Assembly: GCA_023388075.1 (NCBI GenBank)
Contig: JAEWGX010000041.1
Location: forward strand, 72,507-136,506
Length of the DNA stretch: 64,000 nucleotides
DNA from: Pseudomonadota bacterium
GTDB taxonomy: Bacteria; Pseudomonadota; Gammaproteobacteria; Burkholderiales; Burkholderiaceae_E
Direction: 5' to 3'
Shown here: positions 42,310 through 50,937 of the stretch, one piece after another
Layout: each line of letters starts with the position of its first letter
Numbering within the stretch: position 1 is the first letter of the stretch
The notes under the pieces: generated by a model
Databases searched by the model: none
Told to the model about the DNA's origin: nothing
Seen by the model: only the letters and a program-made list of their open reading frames with translations
Position numbers and translations under genes: made by a program

Positions 42310-43182
42310 TCAGCGCGGCGCCAGGGCCTGCAGGAACACGCGCACCCGCGCCGGCAAGCGCTGGCGCCCGGGCAGCAGTGCGTACATCCGCAGCGGATCG
42401 CAGTCGAAGTCCGGCAGCAACCGCGCCAACTGACCCGCGGCGACCGCCGGGGCGCAGAACGTGGCTGTGATCCGCGCGACACCCAGCCCGGCGACGGCGG
42501 CCTGAAGCCGCAGCGACGCGTTGGGGCTGCGCATCCGCGGCACCAGCGGAACGGTCAGCGACGTGCCGTCGGCATCGTGGAAAAGCCACTCGGCATCGTC
42601 TCCGGACGCGATCGCGGGCAGAAGCGCGAGATCGGACGGCGCCTTTGGCGCGCCGTACCGTCCCAACAGGGCGGGCGCGGCGAAGATGCCGCGCTGCAGG
42701 CAGAAGATGCGGCGCGCCACCAGGCCGGAATCGGGCAGCACCGTGTCCAGCGCGGTGAAGACGATGTCGTAGCGATCGGCCACGAGATCCACGCGGTCGT
42801 AGTGCATGTCGATATCGATCTCGAGCGCCGGGTAACGGGCGAGCAGGTCGGTGGCGACCGGCCCCAGGTGATGGGCGGCGAACTCGTAGGGCGCGGCGAT
42901 CCGCAGTCGACCCGCCACCGTCCGCGCGGAAGCGGCCGATTCGTCGCGCAGCGCGCGCAGGCGATCGAAGACGGGCGCCGCCTTCCGGTAGAGCTCCTCG
43001 CCCTGGGCGGTCAGGCGGACCCGGCGGGTGGTGCGCTCCAGAAGGCGGCTGTCGAGCGCCGCTTCCAGGCGCGCGATCGCCGCGCTGACCCGCGACTTCG
43101 GCCATCGCAGCGTGCGGGCGGCGGCCGTGAAACCGCCCTCGTGGGCGACGTGGCAGAACGCGTCGAAGTCATCCCAGCTCAT
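42310..43182 (-). CDS. LysR-type transcriptional regulator
   Basis: This 290-residue regulator has the N-terminal winged helix MSWDDFDAFCHVAHEGGFTAAARTLRWPKSRVSAAIARLEAALDSRLLER (1-50) and a substrate-binding domain at about 90-290. It starts 14 nt inside the upstream Rieske oxygenase gene and is transcribed in the same direction, so the two are co-translated. LysR regulators are usually divergent from their target; this arrangement is less common and may give autoregulation together with the enzyme. Confidence 0.92.
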   Translation of the reverse strand: MSWDDFDAFCHVAHEGGFTAAARTLRWPKSRVSAAIARLEAALDSRLLERTTRRVRLTAQGEELYRKAAPVFDRLRALRDESAASARTVAGRLRIAAPYEFAAHHLGPVATDLLARYPALEIDIDMHYDRVDLVADRYDIVFTALDTVLPDSGLVARRIFCLQRGIFAAPALLGRYGAPKAPSDLALLPAIASGDDAEWLFHDADGTSLTVPLVPRMRSPNASLRLQAAVAGLGVARITATFCAPAVAAGQLARLLPDFDCDPLRMYALLPGRQRLPARVRVFLQALAPR

Positions 43183-44269
43183 GGACCCGGGGCTGCGGGA
43201 CCGCGGCCCCGTCGCGCATCGGCGGCGCTCCGGCAGGCGCGGCGCGCTCCGCGGCGATCAGCTCGTCCATGACGCGGCGGAAGTGCGTGAGCGGGCCGTC
43301 GGAGGCGATCGGGACCATCCGGAACTCCGGGTCGGCATCGAGGGTGCGCTGCTGCGCCTCGATGATCGCCTTGTCCTCCATGAAGCCTTCCACCAGGCTC
43401 GCGTGCAGCGACCGCGAGATGGTCGAGTCGTCGCCCTCGAAGTCGTTGAGGTAGCTCCAGAAGAAGTGCGTGGTGCGACGGGTTTCCGGCGTGAGGAACT
43501 GGCAGTTCCTGTACTGGCGCGCGCCCTCCAGGTTGCCCTTTTCCGCTCCGCTGCCCGCCGGCGAGAACAGCGTCTCCAGGAAGAAGATGCCGGGCACCCG
43601 CATGTGGCCGATATTGCGCCGATCCACCGGCGCGTCCTTCTCCGGGATGACCTTGCGGTGGAACGGCGGCGGCGCGCTGTTCATGTGCCAGCGCTCTACC
43701 CGGAAGCCGCCGGGCAGCCGCTCCACCGCGACCGGCTTCGTCTTGTAGGCGTACTCCTCGGAGCCGCCCAACGTCTTCGTATGGACGAAGGCGAGGTGAG
43801 CGAAGTCGCTCAGGTTGTCGACGATGAGCAGGTAGTTGGAGTCGTAGTGCAGGTAGTCCGGGATCCCCTTCCATCTGCGGTCACGCAGGTAGGGGAAGTC
43901 CACGATCAGGTCAGGATCCGCCTTTTTCGGCTCTCCCATCCAGATCCACACCAGATGGTCCCGCTCCACCACGGGATAGCTCTGCACAGCCACCTTGGGC
44001 GGCACCTTCTCCTGCCCCGGGATCTGGATGCAGCGGCCGGTGTGATCGAACTTGAGGCCGTGGTACATGCAGCGGATGCAGTCGCCTTCGCGCCGGCCCA
44101 TCGAGAGCAGCGCTCCGCGATGGCAGCATCGATCCCGCAGCGCCACCACCCGGCCGCTCTCGCCCTTGTAGAGGAGGATGCCCTCCTCCATGATCGTGCG
44201 GGCAAGCAGCCTGCCGTCGATCAGCTCGTGGTCCCACGCGGCCACGTACCAGCAGTTCCTGAGGAACAT
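43169..44269 (-). CDS. Rieske non-heme iron oxygenase (vanillate O-demethylase-like large subunit)
   Basis: This is a 366-residue oxygenase component. The Rieske centre is Cys-x-His in RCCHRG and Cys-x-x-His in CMYHGLKFD. The mononuclear iron site is DNLSDFAHLAFVH. It resembles VanA and related aromatic O-demethylases or hydroxylases. No reductase gene lies nearby, so electrons come from an unlinked partner. The ATG at 44269 has GGAGG upstream, which decides against the ATG eight codons earlier. It overlaps the downstream LysR gene. Confidence 0.9.
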   Translation of the reverse strand: MFLRNCWYVAAWDHELIDGRLLARTIMEEGILLYKGESGRVVALRDRCCHRGALLSMGRREGDCIRCMYHGLKFDHTGRCIQIPGQEKVPPKVAVQSYPVVERDHLVWIWMGEPKKADPDLIVDFPYLRDRRWKGIPDYLHYDSNYLLIVDNLSDFAHLAFVHTKTLGGSEEYAYKTKPVAVERLPGGFRVERWHMNSAPPPFHRKVIPEKDAPVDRRNIGHMRVPGIFFLETLFSPAGSGAEKGNLEGARQYRNCQFLTPETRRTTHFFWSYLNDFEGDDSTISRSLHASLVEGFMEDKAIIEAQQRTLDADPEFRMVPIASDGPLTHFRRVMDELIAAERAAPAGAPPMRDGAAVPQPRVHELG

Positions 44270-44416
44270 GTCTCCACCTCCATGACGGCGCATCGCGGGT
44301 CGGTCCGCCCGCTCATGTTAGGAACCACGTGCCGTCCGGATCAACCACCAGCGCCGCACAGACTGTTCCGCAATCCGGACAATCCGCCCTGCCCCGGCGC
44401 GGGCTCGCAGGTGTCG

Positions 44417-44962
44417 CTACGGCGCGCCCTGCGTGCGCCAGTCCTCTATCCGCGTGATCCGCTTGACCCGCTTCGTCTGCTGGTCGAAGTGGGCGTTGAA
44501 GAACATCGTCGCCTGCGCGTCCCCTTCGTAGCGCCAGCTCCAGACCTCCTCGCCCGAGAGCGCGTACGAGGTCGTCTCGGTCTGCCGTCCGAGAATCCGC
44601 CGCACGTCGTCCTGCGACATGCCGACCTTCACCTTCGCGAAGTTGGAATCCACGAGCGCGCGCTCCATGCCGAGGTAGCGGCCATCCGGGCCGATGTGCA
44701 CGAAGTAGGTCTGGGTGCCCATGGGGCCCCTCGGATACTCCAGCTTCTTCGCGCCATTCTCCTCCTCCCAGACGAGATCCGGCACGCCCATCAACTGGCG
44801 CACGTCCTGTTCGGTGTGCTGGCCCACCACCAGCTTCTTCTCGGCGAAGTAGTCGCAGCCGGCGGTCGTGGCCGCCAGCGCGAAGGCGACCGAGGCCGCA
44901 GCCGCCAGGCGGGCGACCGCCCGCGGGGTCCATCTCTCCGGACGAGTGCCGGTCCTTCCCAT
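44417..44962 (-). CDS. BamE/SmpA-like outer-membrane lipoprotein
   Basis: This 181-residue predicted lipoprotein has a signal peptide ending in the lipobox TAGC, with Cys36. Two BamE-like repeats follow: VVGQHTEQDVRQLMGVPDLVWEEENGAKKLEYPRGPMG and VKVGMSQDDVRRILGRQTE near 112-130. BamE-type proteins support outer-membrane beta-barrel assembly, but this one is longer and repeats the fold, so it may be a paralogue rather than BamE itself. The ATG at 44962 is used; the frame extends further upstream through unrelated sequence. Confidence 0.82.
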   Translation of the reverse strand: MGRTGTRPERWTPRAVARLAAAASVAFALAATTAGCDYFAEKKLVVGQHTEQDVRQLMGVPDLVWEEENGAKKLEYPRGPMGTQTYFVHIGPDGRYLGMERALVDSNFAKVKVGMSQDDVRRILGRQTETTSYALSGEEVWSWRYEGDAQATMFFNAHFDQQTKRVKRITRIEDWRTQGAP

Positions 44963-45049
44963 GTCGCTGTCGCTCTTCCGCCGGGCGGAGCCGGCGATTG
45001 GTTGCCCGTCAACTACAATACCATCCAACCGACACGTCGCAACGGCGCC

Positions 45050-45238
45050 ATGGCCTACGAATCCGATCTGACCCTGTTCCTCAAGAAGCTGAAAGCGCAA
45101 CGCCCCAGCCTGGAATCCGAGCAGCGCCGCGGCCGCGCCATCTGGTGGGACCGTCCGCCGCTCGACCTGGAGCGCCGACGCGAGGAGCTGGAGGCGCGCG
45201 TGGCGCAGAAGCCTTACCCCTACCAGACCAAGGACTGA
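45050..45238 (+). CDS. DUF3460 protein
   Basis: This 62-residue soluble protein, MAYESDLTLFLKKLKAQRPSLE onward, belongs to DUF3460, which is short and largely restricted to betaproteobacteria. It has an acidic/basic helical first half and ends PYPYQTKD. It sits 27 nt upstream of scpA, its usual neighbour in the group. The function is unknown. Confidence 0.85.
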   Translation: MAYESDLTLFLKKLKAQRPSLESEQRRGRAIWWDRPPLDLERRREELEARVAQKPYPYQTKD

Positions 45239-45265
45239 CGGGCAGCGCCCGGATCGGCAGGCCAT

Positions 45266-46120
45266 TTGACAGGTACGGTCGTCAGCCTCGAGGCAGGCAA
45301 GTCGCAAGTGCACCCCGGCGGGCACCAGGAGCAGCTCGAGCTGCCGATCGTCGCGCGCATCCATGGCGAGCCGCTGCGCCGCATCCCCAACGATCTCTAT
45401 ATCCCCCCGGATGCGCTCGAGGTGCTGCTGGATGCCTTCGAGGGCCCGCTGGACCTGCTGCTCTACCTGATCCGCAAGCAGAACTTCGACATCCTCGACA
45501 TCCCGATGGCCGAGGTGACGAACCAGTACCTCGCCTATGTGAACGAGATCCGCACGCGCAACCTGGAGCTCGCGGCGGAGTACCTGCTGATGGCCGCGGT
45601 GCTGATCGACATCAAGTCGCGCATGCTGCTGCCGGTCAAGAAGGCCGACAGCGACGAGGAGGTGGAGGATCCGCGCGCCGAGCTCGCCCGACGCCTGCTC
45701 CAGTACGAGATGATCAAGGCCGGCGCCGCGCGGCTGGACGAGCTGCCGCTTGCCGGCCGCGACTTCCTGCGCACGCAGGTCGTGGTGGATCACGACGTGG
45801 TGATGCGCCTGCCCGAAGTCGCCCCGATCGATCTGCGCAACGCCTGGGCGGACGTGCTCAAGCGGGCCCGGCTGGTCCAGCACCACCAGGTGCACCGCGA
45901 GGAGCTCTCGGTGCGCGAGCACATGACGGTCATCCTGCGCCGCCTGCAGACCCGCCGCTTCCTGGAGTTCCAGGACCTCTTCGACGTCGGCAAGGGCGTG
46001 CCGGTCGTCGTCGTGACCTTCGTCGCCATGCTGGAGCTGGCCAGGGAATCGCTGGTGCAGGTCACCCAGGCCGAGCCTTTCGCACCCATCTACGTCCGGT
46101 TGTCCTACCAGCCGAGCTAG
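45266..46120 (+). CDS. scpA: Segregation and condensation protein A
   Basis: ScpA is the kleisin subunit that bridges SMC heads in chromosome condensation. The 284-residue protein has the N-terminal helix AFEGPLDLLLYLIRKQNFDILDIPMAEVTNQYL at about 57-90 and a C-terminal winged helix near 225-280. A TTG start is used at 45266. The first 35 residues are poorly conserved, and a later start is possible. scpB is not adjacent; murB follows 21 nt later. Confidence 0.93.
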   Translation: MTGTVVSLEAGKSQVHPGGHQEQLELPIVARIHGEPLRRIPNDLYIPPDALEVLLDAFEGPLDLLLYLIRKQNFDILDIPMAEVTNQYLAYVNEIRTRNLELAAEYLLMAAVLIDIKSRMLLPVKKADSDEEVEDPRAELARRLLQYEMIKAGAARLDELPLAGRDFLRTQVVVDHDVVMRLPEVAPIDLRNAWADVLKRARLVQHHQVHREELSVREHMTVILRRLQTRRFLEFQDLFDVGKGVPVVVVTFVAMLELARESLVQVTQAEPFAPIYVRLSYQPS

Positions 46121-46141
46121 CACGGCCGATCCGGCGAGCCC

Positions 46142-47188
46142 GTGATACCGCGTCCGCACCCACTCGACCTCACCACTCTCAATACCTTCGGCGTCACCGC
46201 GATGGCGCGCCAGGCCTGGACCGTGTCGGATCCGGCCTGCCTCGATGCGGTGCTCGAGGCCGCGGTGGCGGCGGGCCGCGAGCGGGCGCCCTTCGTGCTT
46301 GCCGGCGGGAGCAACCTGCTGCTTGCCCGCGACATCGACGAGCCGCTGCTGCTCGTGCGCCTCACCGGGCGCAAGCTGCTGGAGCAAGACGGCGACCGCG
46401 TACTGGTGGAGGTCGCTGCCGGCGAGCCCTGGCATCCGCTGGTCCGCTGGACGCTCGACCAGGGATTGGCGGGACTCGAAAACCTCGCGCTGATCCCCGG
46501 ACTCGTCGGCGCGGCACCTTGGCAGAACATCGGCGCCTACGGGGTGGAGGTGGCAAGCCGCATCGACTCGGTGGCGGCGATCGAGATCGCCACCGGCCGC
46601 CGCCGCAGCTTCTCCGGTGCCGAATGCGCCTTCGCCTACCGCGACAGCTTCTTCAAGTCGCAGGCGGGCCGCGGGTGGCTGATCACCGCGGTGCGCCTGC
46701 GCCTGTCGCGGGCATCCGAGCCGCAGCTCGACTACGGCGAGCTGCGCGCGGAGATCGCCCGGCGCGCCGGCCCCCGGGCGAGCACCATGCCGACGCCGGT
46801 CGAGGTGGCGGACGCGGTCGAGGCGATCCGCCGCCGCAAGCTGCCGGATCCCGCCGTGATCGGCAACGCGGGCAGCTTCTTCAAGAACCCTGTGGTGACG
46901 AGGGAGAAGGCCGAGGCGCTGCTCGGGCGCCACCCTGCCTTGCCGACCCACCCCGTCGTCGACGATCCGGCGCGGGTCAAGTTGTCAGCCGGCTGGCTCA
47001 TCGAGCAGGCCGGCTGGCGCGGCCACCGCGAAGGCGATGCCGGTGTCAGCGCCGCGCACGCGCTGGTGCTGGTCAACCATGGCCGCGCCACCGGCGCGCA
47101 GCTGCTCGCGCTCGCCCGACGGGTGCAGGTCTCCGTGCAGGACAGCTTCGGCGTCGCGCTCGAGCCGGAGCCGGTCATCGTCGACTGA
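46142..47188 (+). CDS. murB: UDP-N-acetylenolpyruvoylglucosamine reductase
   Basis: MurB reduces UDP-GlcNAc-enolpyruvate to UDP-MurNAc in peptidoglycan synthesis. The 348-residue protein is the type I form. It has NTFGVTA, the FAD-binding LAGGSNLLLARD, ALIPGLVGAAPWQNIGAYGVE and FAYRDSFFK. The catalytic serine lies in NAGSFFKNP near 247. The C-terminal LIEQAGWRGHREGDAGV is typical. The GTG start lies 21 nt after scpA. Confidence 0.97.
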   Translation: MIPRPHPLDLTTLNTFGVTAMARQAWTVSDPACLDAVLEAAVAAGRERAPFVLAGGSNLLLARDIDEPLLLVRLTGRKLLEQDGDRVLVEVAAGEPWHPLVRWTLDQGLAGLENLALIPGLVGAAPWQNIGAYGVEVASRIDSVAAIEIATGRRRSFSGAECAFAYRDSFFKSQAGRGWLITAVRLRLSRASEPQLDYGELRAEIARRAGPRASTMPTPVEVADAVEAIRRRKLPDPAVIGNAGSFFKNPVVTREKAEALLGRHPALPTHPVVDDPARVKLSAGWLIEQAGWRGHREGDAGVSAAHALVLVNHGRATGAQLLALARRVQVSVQDSFGVALEPEPVIVD

Positions 47189-47235
47189 ACGGCTCGAGGC
47201 GTAGGGCCGGGCTGCGCAGGACAACGGAGAATCCC

Positions 47236-47487
47236 ATGCCCCACGTGATCGTCGAGCGCAACTTCGAGATGCCCTTCACCAGCGAGGAGCTCGGGGCCGT
47301 CGAGGCCCGCATGAAGCCGTGCCTCGAGCTCTACAACGTCCGTTGGATCCGGAGCTACTGGTCCTCGGACCGGCGGCGCATGGTCCGCGAATACGAGGCC
47401 GCCGACGTGGCGAGCGTCCGCAACCTCCAGCGGGAGGCGGGCGCGCGGTTCGAACGGGCCTGGGCGGCGGATATCCTCGAGGGATGA
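47236..47487 (+). CDS. DUF4242-type small protein
   Basis: This 83-residue protein is of the DUF4242 (ferredoxin-like, SCO4226-related) type. The evidence is the opening MPHVIVERNFEMPFTSEEL with a later SYWSSDRRRMVREYEAADVASVRNLQREAG. Some relatives bind nickel. It is too small to assign a reaction. It overlaps the PIN-domain gene as ATGA, indicating translational coupling. Confidence 0.78.
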   Translation: MPHVIVERNFEMPFTSEELGAVEARMKPCLELYNVRWIRSYWSSDRRRMVREYEAADVASVRNLQREAGARFERAWAADILEG

Positions 47488-47954
47488 TCGAGGTCGGCGC
47501 CGTGCCCAGACTCTGCCTGGTGATCGACACCAACCTCTGGCTCGACATGCTGGTGTTCGACGATCCGTCGACCCGCCGTCTCGCGACGTTGCTCGATCCG
47601 CCGGCGGTCGCGCCGCTGGCAAGCGACGCCATGCGCGCCGAGCTCGCCGACGTGATCGATCGCGACCGCTTCGGCCTCGCACCGGAGCAGCGCCGTGCGG
47701 TGCTGGTCCGCTTCGATGCGCTGGTCACTCCCACACAAGCGGCACCGGACTGCCGCCTGCCGTGCCGCGACCCGGACGATCGCAAGTTCCTCGACCTGGC
47801 GGTGACCCACCGGGTGGATTGGCTGCTGTCCCGCGACAAGGCGCTGCTTGCCGGCCGCAAGGCGGCGTGGGGGCGGTTCGGCGTGCGTATCGGCAAGGTC
47901 GGCGACTTCTATAATTGGCTCGACCAGGCCGCGGCGGGAACCCCCCGGGCCTGA
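47484..47954 (+). CDS. PIN-domain ribonuclease-like protein
   Basis: This 156-residue protein has a PIN fold with VIDTNLWLDMLVFDD at about 13-27 (first Asp), a later acidic pair and RDPDDRKFLDLAV with LLSRDKALL (remaining acidic residues). It is of the COG1569 kind, often labelled a toxin. There is no antitoxin-like gene: the coupled upstream gene is DUF4242. A chromosomal RNA-processing role is as likely as toxicity. Confidence 0.85.
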   Translation: MIEVGAVPRLCLVIDTNLWLDMLVFDDPSTRRLATLLDPPAVAPLASDAMRAELADVIDRDRFGLAPEQRRAVLVRFDALVTPTQAAPDCRLPCRDPDDRKFLDLAVTHRVDWLLSRDKALLAGRKAAWGRFGVRIGKVGDFYNWLDQAAAGTPRA

Positions 47955-48011
47955 GCGGCCCTGCCCGGACCCCTATCCGGCTTCCATTCCCCGGACTCCC
48001 TTCGCAGCCCA

Positions 48012-49196
48012 ATGGCCTCCAATCACGCCCCGCTTCGCACTCGACTTCCCGCCGTCGGCACGACGATCTTCACCGTCATGTCGGCGCTTGCCGCGCGGCA
48101 CGAGGCGGTGAATCTCGGCCAGGGCTTCCCGGATTTCGATTGCGACCCGGCCCTGGTCCAGGCCGTCGCCGCCGCGATGGCCGCGGGCCAGAACCAGTAC
48201 CCACCGATGACCGGGGTGCCGGCGTTGCGAGAGGCGATTGCGGAGAAGATCGCCTCCGGGTACGGCCATCGCTACGACCCGGATGCGGAGATCACCATCA
48301 CCGCCGGCGCGACGCAGGCGATCCTCACCGCCATCCTGGCGATCGTGCATCCCGGCGACGAGGTGATCGTCCTGGAACCCTGCTACGACAGCTACGCGCC
48401 CAACATCGCCATGGCCGGCGGCGTCATGGTGCCGGTCGCGATGACGGCGGACTTCCGCGTGCCGTGGGACGACGTCGCCCGTGCGATCGGCCCGCGCACC
48501 CGGGCCATCATCGTGAACACGCCGCACAACCCCAGTGCGACGGTGCTGTCGACCGACGACCTCGCCGAGCTCGAGCGGCTCGTCCTCGCGCACGGCCTCT
48601 ACGTGATCTCCGACGAGGTCTACGAGCACATGTGCTTCGACGGCGCGATTCACCAGTCGGTCTCGCGCCGCCCGGCGCTCGCCGAGCACGCCTTCGTCGT
48701 CTCGTCCTTCGGCAAGACCTTCCACGTGACCGGCTGGAAGATCGGCTACTGCGCGGCGCCCGCTGCGCTCACCGCCGAGTTCCGCAAGTCGCACCAGTAC
48801 GTCGTCTTCAGCGTCAATGCCCCGATGCAGGCCGGCATCGCGAGCTACCTGAAGGACCCGGCGCCCTATCTCGGACTGCCGGCCTTCTACCAGGCCAAGC
48901 GCGACCGATTCCGCGCGGCGCTGGCCGATACCGGCTTTCGACTGCTGCCGTGCGAAGGCAGCTACTTCCAGGTGGCGGACTATGGCGCGCTGAGCGACCT
49001 GCCGGAAGCGGGCTTCGCCACCTGGCTCACCGAAACCGCCGGGGTGGCGGTGGTGCCGATGTCGGCGTTCTACAGCCGCCCGCGAGAGCAGCGGCTGGTG
49101 CGCTTCTGCTTCGCCAAGCGCGACCAGACGCTCGACGAGGCGGCCCGCCGCCTGCGCGCCGCTTCGTCGCAGCGCGCAGTCGCAGGCACGCCATGA
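48012..49196 (+). CDS. Methionine-type PLP aminotransferase (YbdL-like)
   Basis: This 394-residue class I/II aminotransferase has the PLP lysine in SSFGKTFHVTGWKIGYC near 236-248. NLGQGFPDFDCDP and NTPHNPSAT are also typical of kynurenine/methionine aminotransferases such as YbdL. It probably transaminates methionine or aromatic amino acids. It overlaps the downstream LEA-like lipoprotein gene by ATGA. Confidence 0.9.
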   Translation: MASNHAPLRTRLPAVGTTIFTVMSALAARHEAVNLGQGFPDFDCDPALVQAVAAAMAAGQNQYPPMTGVPALREAIAEKIASGYGHRYDPDAEITITAGATQAILTAILAIVHPGDEVIVLEPCYDSYAPNIAMAGGVMVPVAMTADFRVPWDDVARAIGPRTRAIIVNTPHNPSATVLSTDDLAELERLVLAHGLYVISDEVYEHMCFDGAIHQSVSRRPALAEHAFVVSSFGKTFHVTGWKIGYCAAPAALTAEFRKSHQYVVFSVNAPMQAGIASYLKDPAPYLGLPAFYQAKRDRFRAALADTGFRLLPCEGSYFQVADYGALSDLPEAGFATWLTETAGVAVVPMSAFYSRPREQRLVRFCFAKRDQTLDEAARRLRAASSQRAVAGTP

Positions 49197-49699
49197 TCGC
49201 TTCGCCGCCGGGCCGGCTCGGCCGCCTCCTGATCGGGCTGGCACTGGCGGTGCTCGCCGGCTGCGCGGCGCTGCCGCCGGCCAACCTGCAGCCGCCGGAC
49301 GTATCGGTGGCCGACCTCGCCGTCACGGACATCGGACTGGACCGACTGCGCTTTCGCGTCGAGCTCGACGCGGACAACCCGAATGACTTCGACCTTCCGC
49401 TCACCAACGTGCGGCTTGATCTCACCGTGTTCGACGTGGTCCTCGCCGAGGGCTTCGTGGTCGACAGCCGGGTGACGCTGCCCGCGCTCGCGTCGCGGCG
49501 CGTGCCGGTCGTCTTCACGGTGCCCACCAGCCGCCTGCTCGATGTGATGCGGCGCTTTCGAAGTGGCGGCTGGAACCGGTTCACCTACCGCCTTGCGGGC
49601 TCGGCCCGCTGGGGAAACACGCCCTTCGACGTGCCGTTCGAGCGCAGCGGCGACCTCGAGACCCTACGGCGGCTGGCCGACATCTTCGGCGGCATCTGA
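49193..49699 (+). CDS. LEA14-like lipoprotein
   Basis: This 168-residue predicted lipoprotein has a signal peptide ending LAVLAGC (Cys near 23). A single LEA type-2/WHy domain follows, with VTDIGLDRLRFRVELDADNPNDFDLPLTNVRLDL near 37-70. The NPN motif is the family hallmark. The function is unknown; related proteins are linked to stress protection. Its ATG overlaps the aminotransferase stop. Confidence 0.85.
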   Translation: MIASPPGRLGRLLIGLALAVLAGCAALPPANLQPPDVSVADLAVTDIGLDRLRFRVELDADNPNDFDLPLTNVRLDLTVFDVVLAEGFVVDSRVTLPALASRRVPVVFTVPTSRLLDVMRRFRSGGWNRFTYRLAGSARWGNTPFDVPFERSGDLETLRRLADIFGGI

Positions 49700-49713
49700 G
49701 CGCCCTGCCCGCC

Positions 49714-50874
49714 GTGGCCAAGAGCGGACCCATACCGCGGCGCTGGCTCCTGGTGTGCCGGGTGGTGGACAACCTCGGCGATGCAGCCGTCATGTGGCGG
49801 CTTGCCCGCCAGCTCGCGGTGGAGCACGGGCTGTCCGTGAGCCTGCACATCGACGAGATTGCCGTGCTTCGGCACCTCGTCCCCGCCGCGCGGAGTGGAG
49901 CGACCATCGATGGGGTCGCGTTGCACCTGCTGCCCCCGGAGGCACCCAGTCCTCCCGGAGGCGCCGACGTCGTCGTCAGCGGCTTCCATGCGGCGCTGCC
50001 GCCGGCCTGGCCAGCGTGGATGGCTCGTCACGGCCCGGTCTGGATCAATCTCGAGTACCTCTCCGCCGAGCTGTGGGTGGACGACTTCCACGGCCTGCCC
50101 TCGCCCCGCCCGGGCGGGCTGGTGGAGCACTACTTCTATCCCGGCTTCAGCGCACGCAGCGGCGGACTGCTGCGTGAACGCGACCTGCTGCAACGACGCG
50201 ACGCATTCATGGCGGACCCTCGCCGCGCGGCAGCGTTTCTCTCGAATCTCGGCGTCATCCGGCGCGAGGGCGAGACGCTCGCCTCGCTGCTCTGCTATCC
50301 GCATGCGCCGCTGGTGCCGCTCGCGCGGGCGCTCGCCGGCGCGGGCACGCGCCTGCACCTGCTGGTGCCCGAGGGCGTGGCGAGCGAGCTCGTCGGCGCC
50401 GATGGCGGCGCCCGGCTGGCCGCCATGTCCGCGGGCCTCCTGCGGACCACGCCGCTGCCGTTCCTGCCGCAAGCCGACTACGACGCCCTCCTCTGGTCCT
50501 GCGACCTGAACTTCGTCCGCGGCGAGGATTCGTGGGTACGCGCGATCTGGTCGGGCCGCCCGTTCGCCTGGCAAGCCTATCCCCAGGATCAAGGTGCGCA
50601 TCTGGCGAAGCTCGAGGCGTTCCTGGCCCTCTGCGCGACGACGCCGGCATCCGCGCCTTCGGACGTCCTGGCCGACGCCTGTCGCTGGTGGAACGACCCC
50701 GGCCGCGGCGATCCCGCCGCGATGGTCCGACTGATCGCCGATCCTTCCCTCGCGGAGCCGTCGATCGCCACGCTGCAGGCACGGATCGAAGGCCCGGATC
50801 TCGCCGCTCGGTTGGTTGCCTTCGCCGGCGCGCGCTGGCGATCCGTTCGACGCGGGCCCGATGACCGGACGTGA
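49714..50874 (+). CDS. earP: EF-P arginine rhamnosyltransferase
   Basis: EarP attaches rhamnose to Arg32 of elongation factor P, which the adjacent gene encodes. The 386-residue protein has the N-terminal VCRVVDNLGDAAVMWRLARQL and the inverting GT-B core. WINLEYLSAELWV and the NFVRGEDSWVRAIWSGRPFAWQAYPQ patch near 268-293 carry the active-site Asp/Glu and nucleotide-sugar contacts. The GTG start is used. The earP-efp pair is typical of betaproteobacteria and pseudomonads. Confidence 0.95.
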   Translation: MAKSGPIPRRWLLVCRVVDNLGDAAVMWRLARQLAVEHGLSVSLHIDEIAVLRHLVPAARSGATIDGVALHLLPPEAPSPPGGADVVVSGFHAALPPAWPAWMARHGPVWINLEYLSAELWVDDFHGLPSPRPGGLVEHYFYPGFSARSGGLLRERDLLQRRDAFMADPRRAAAFLSNLGVIRREGETLASLLCYPHAPLVPLARALAGAGTRLHLLVPEGVASELVGADGGARLAAMSAGLLRTTPLPFLPQADYDALLWSCDLNFVRGEDSWVRAIWSGRPFAWQAYPQDQGAHLAKLEAFLALCATTPASAPSDVLADACRWWNDPGRGDPAAMVRLIADPSLAEPSIATLQARIEGPDLAARLVAFAGARWRSVRRGPDDRT

Positions 50875-50937
50875 TCCCAACGATTCACGCCTCGACCAAG
50901 TTACAATCATGGGCTTTGCTACACCAGGGTCCACTGC

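Noticed and set aside
44963..46951. Very long minus-strand extension upstream of the BamE-like lipoprotein
   Set aside because: It runs antisense to DUF3460, scpA and murB; the lipobox fixes the start near 44962.
47484..47954. PIN gene as half of a toxin-antitoxin pair
   Set aside because: No antitoxin-like gene lies beside it; the coupled neighbour is DUF4242.
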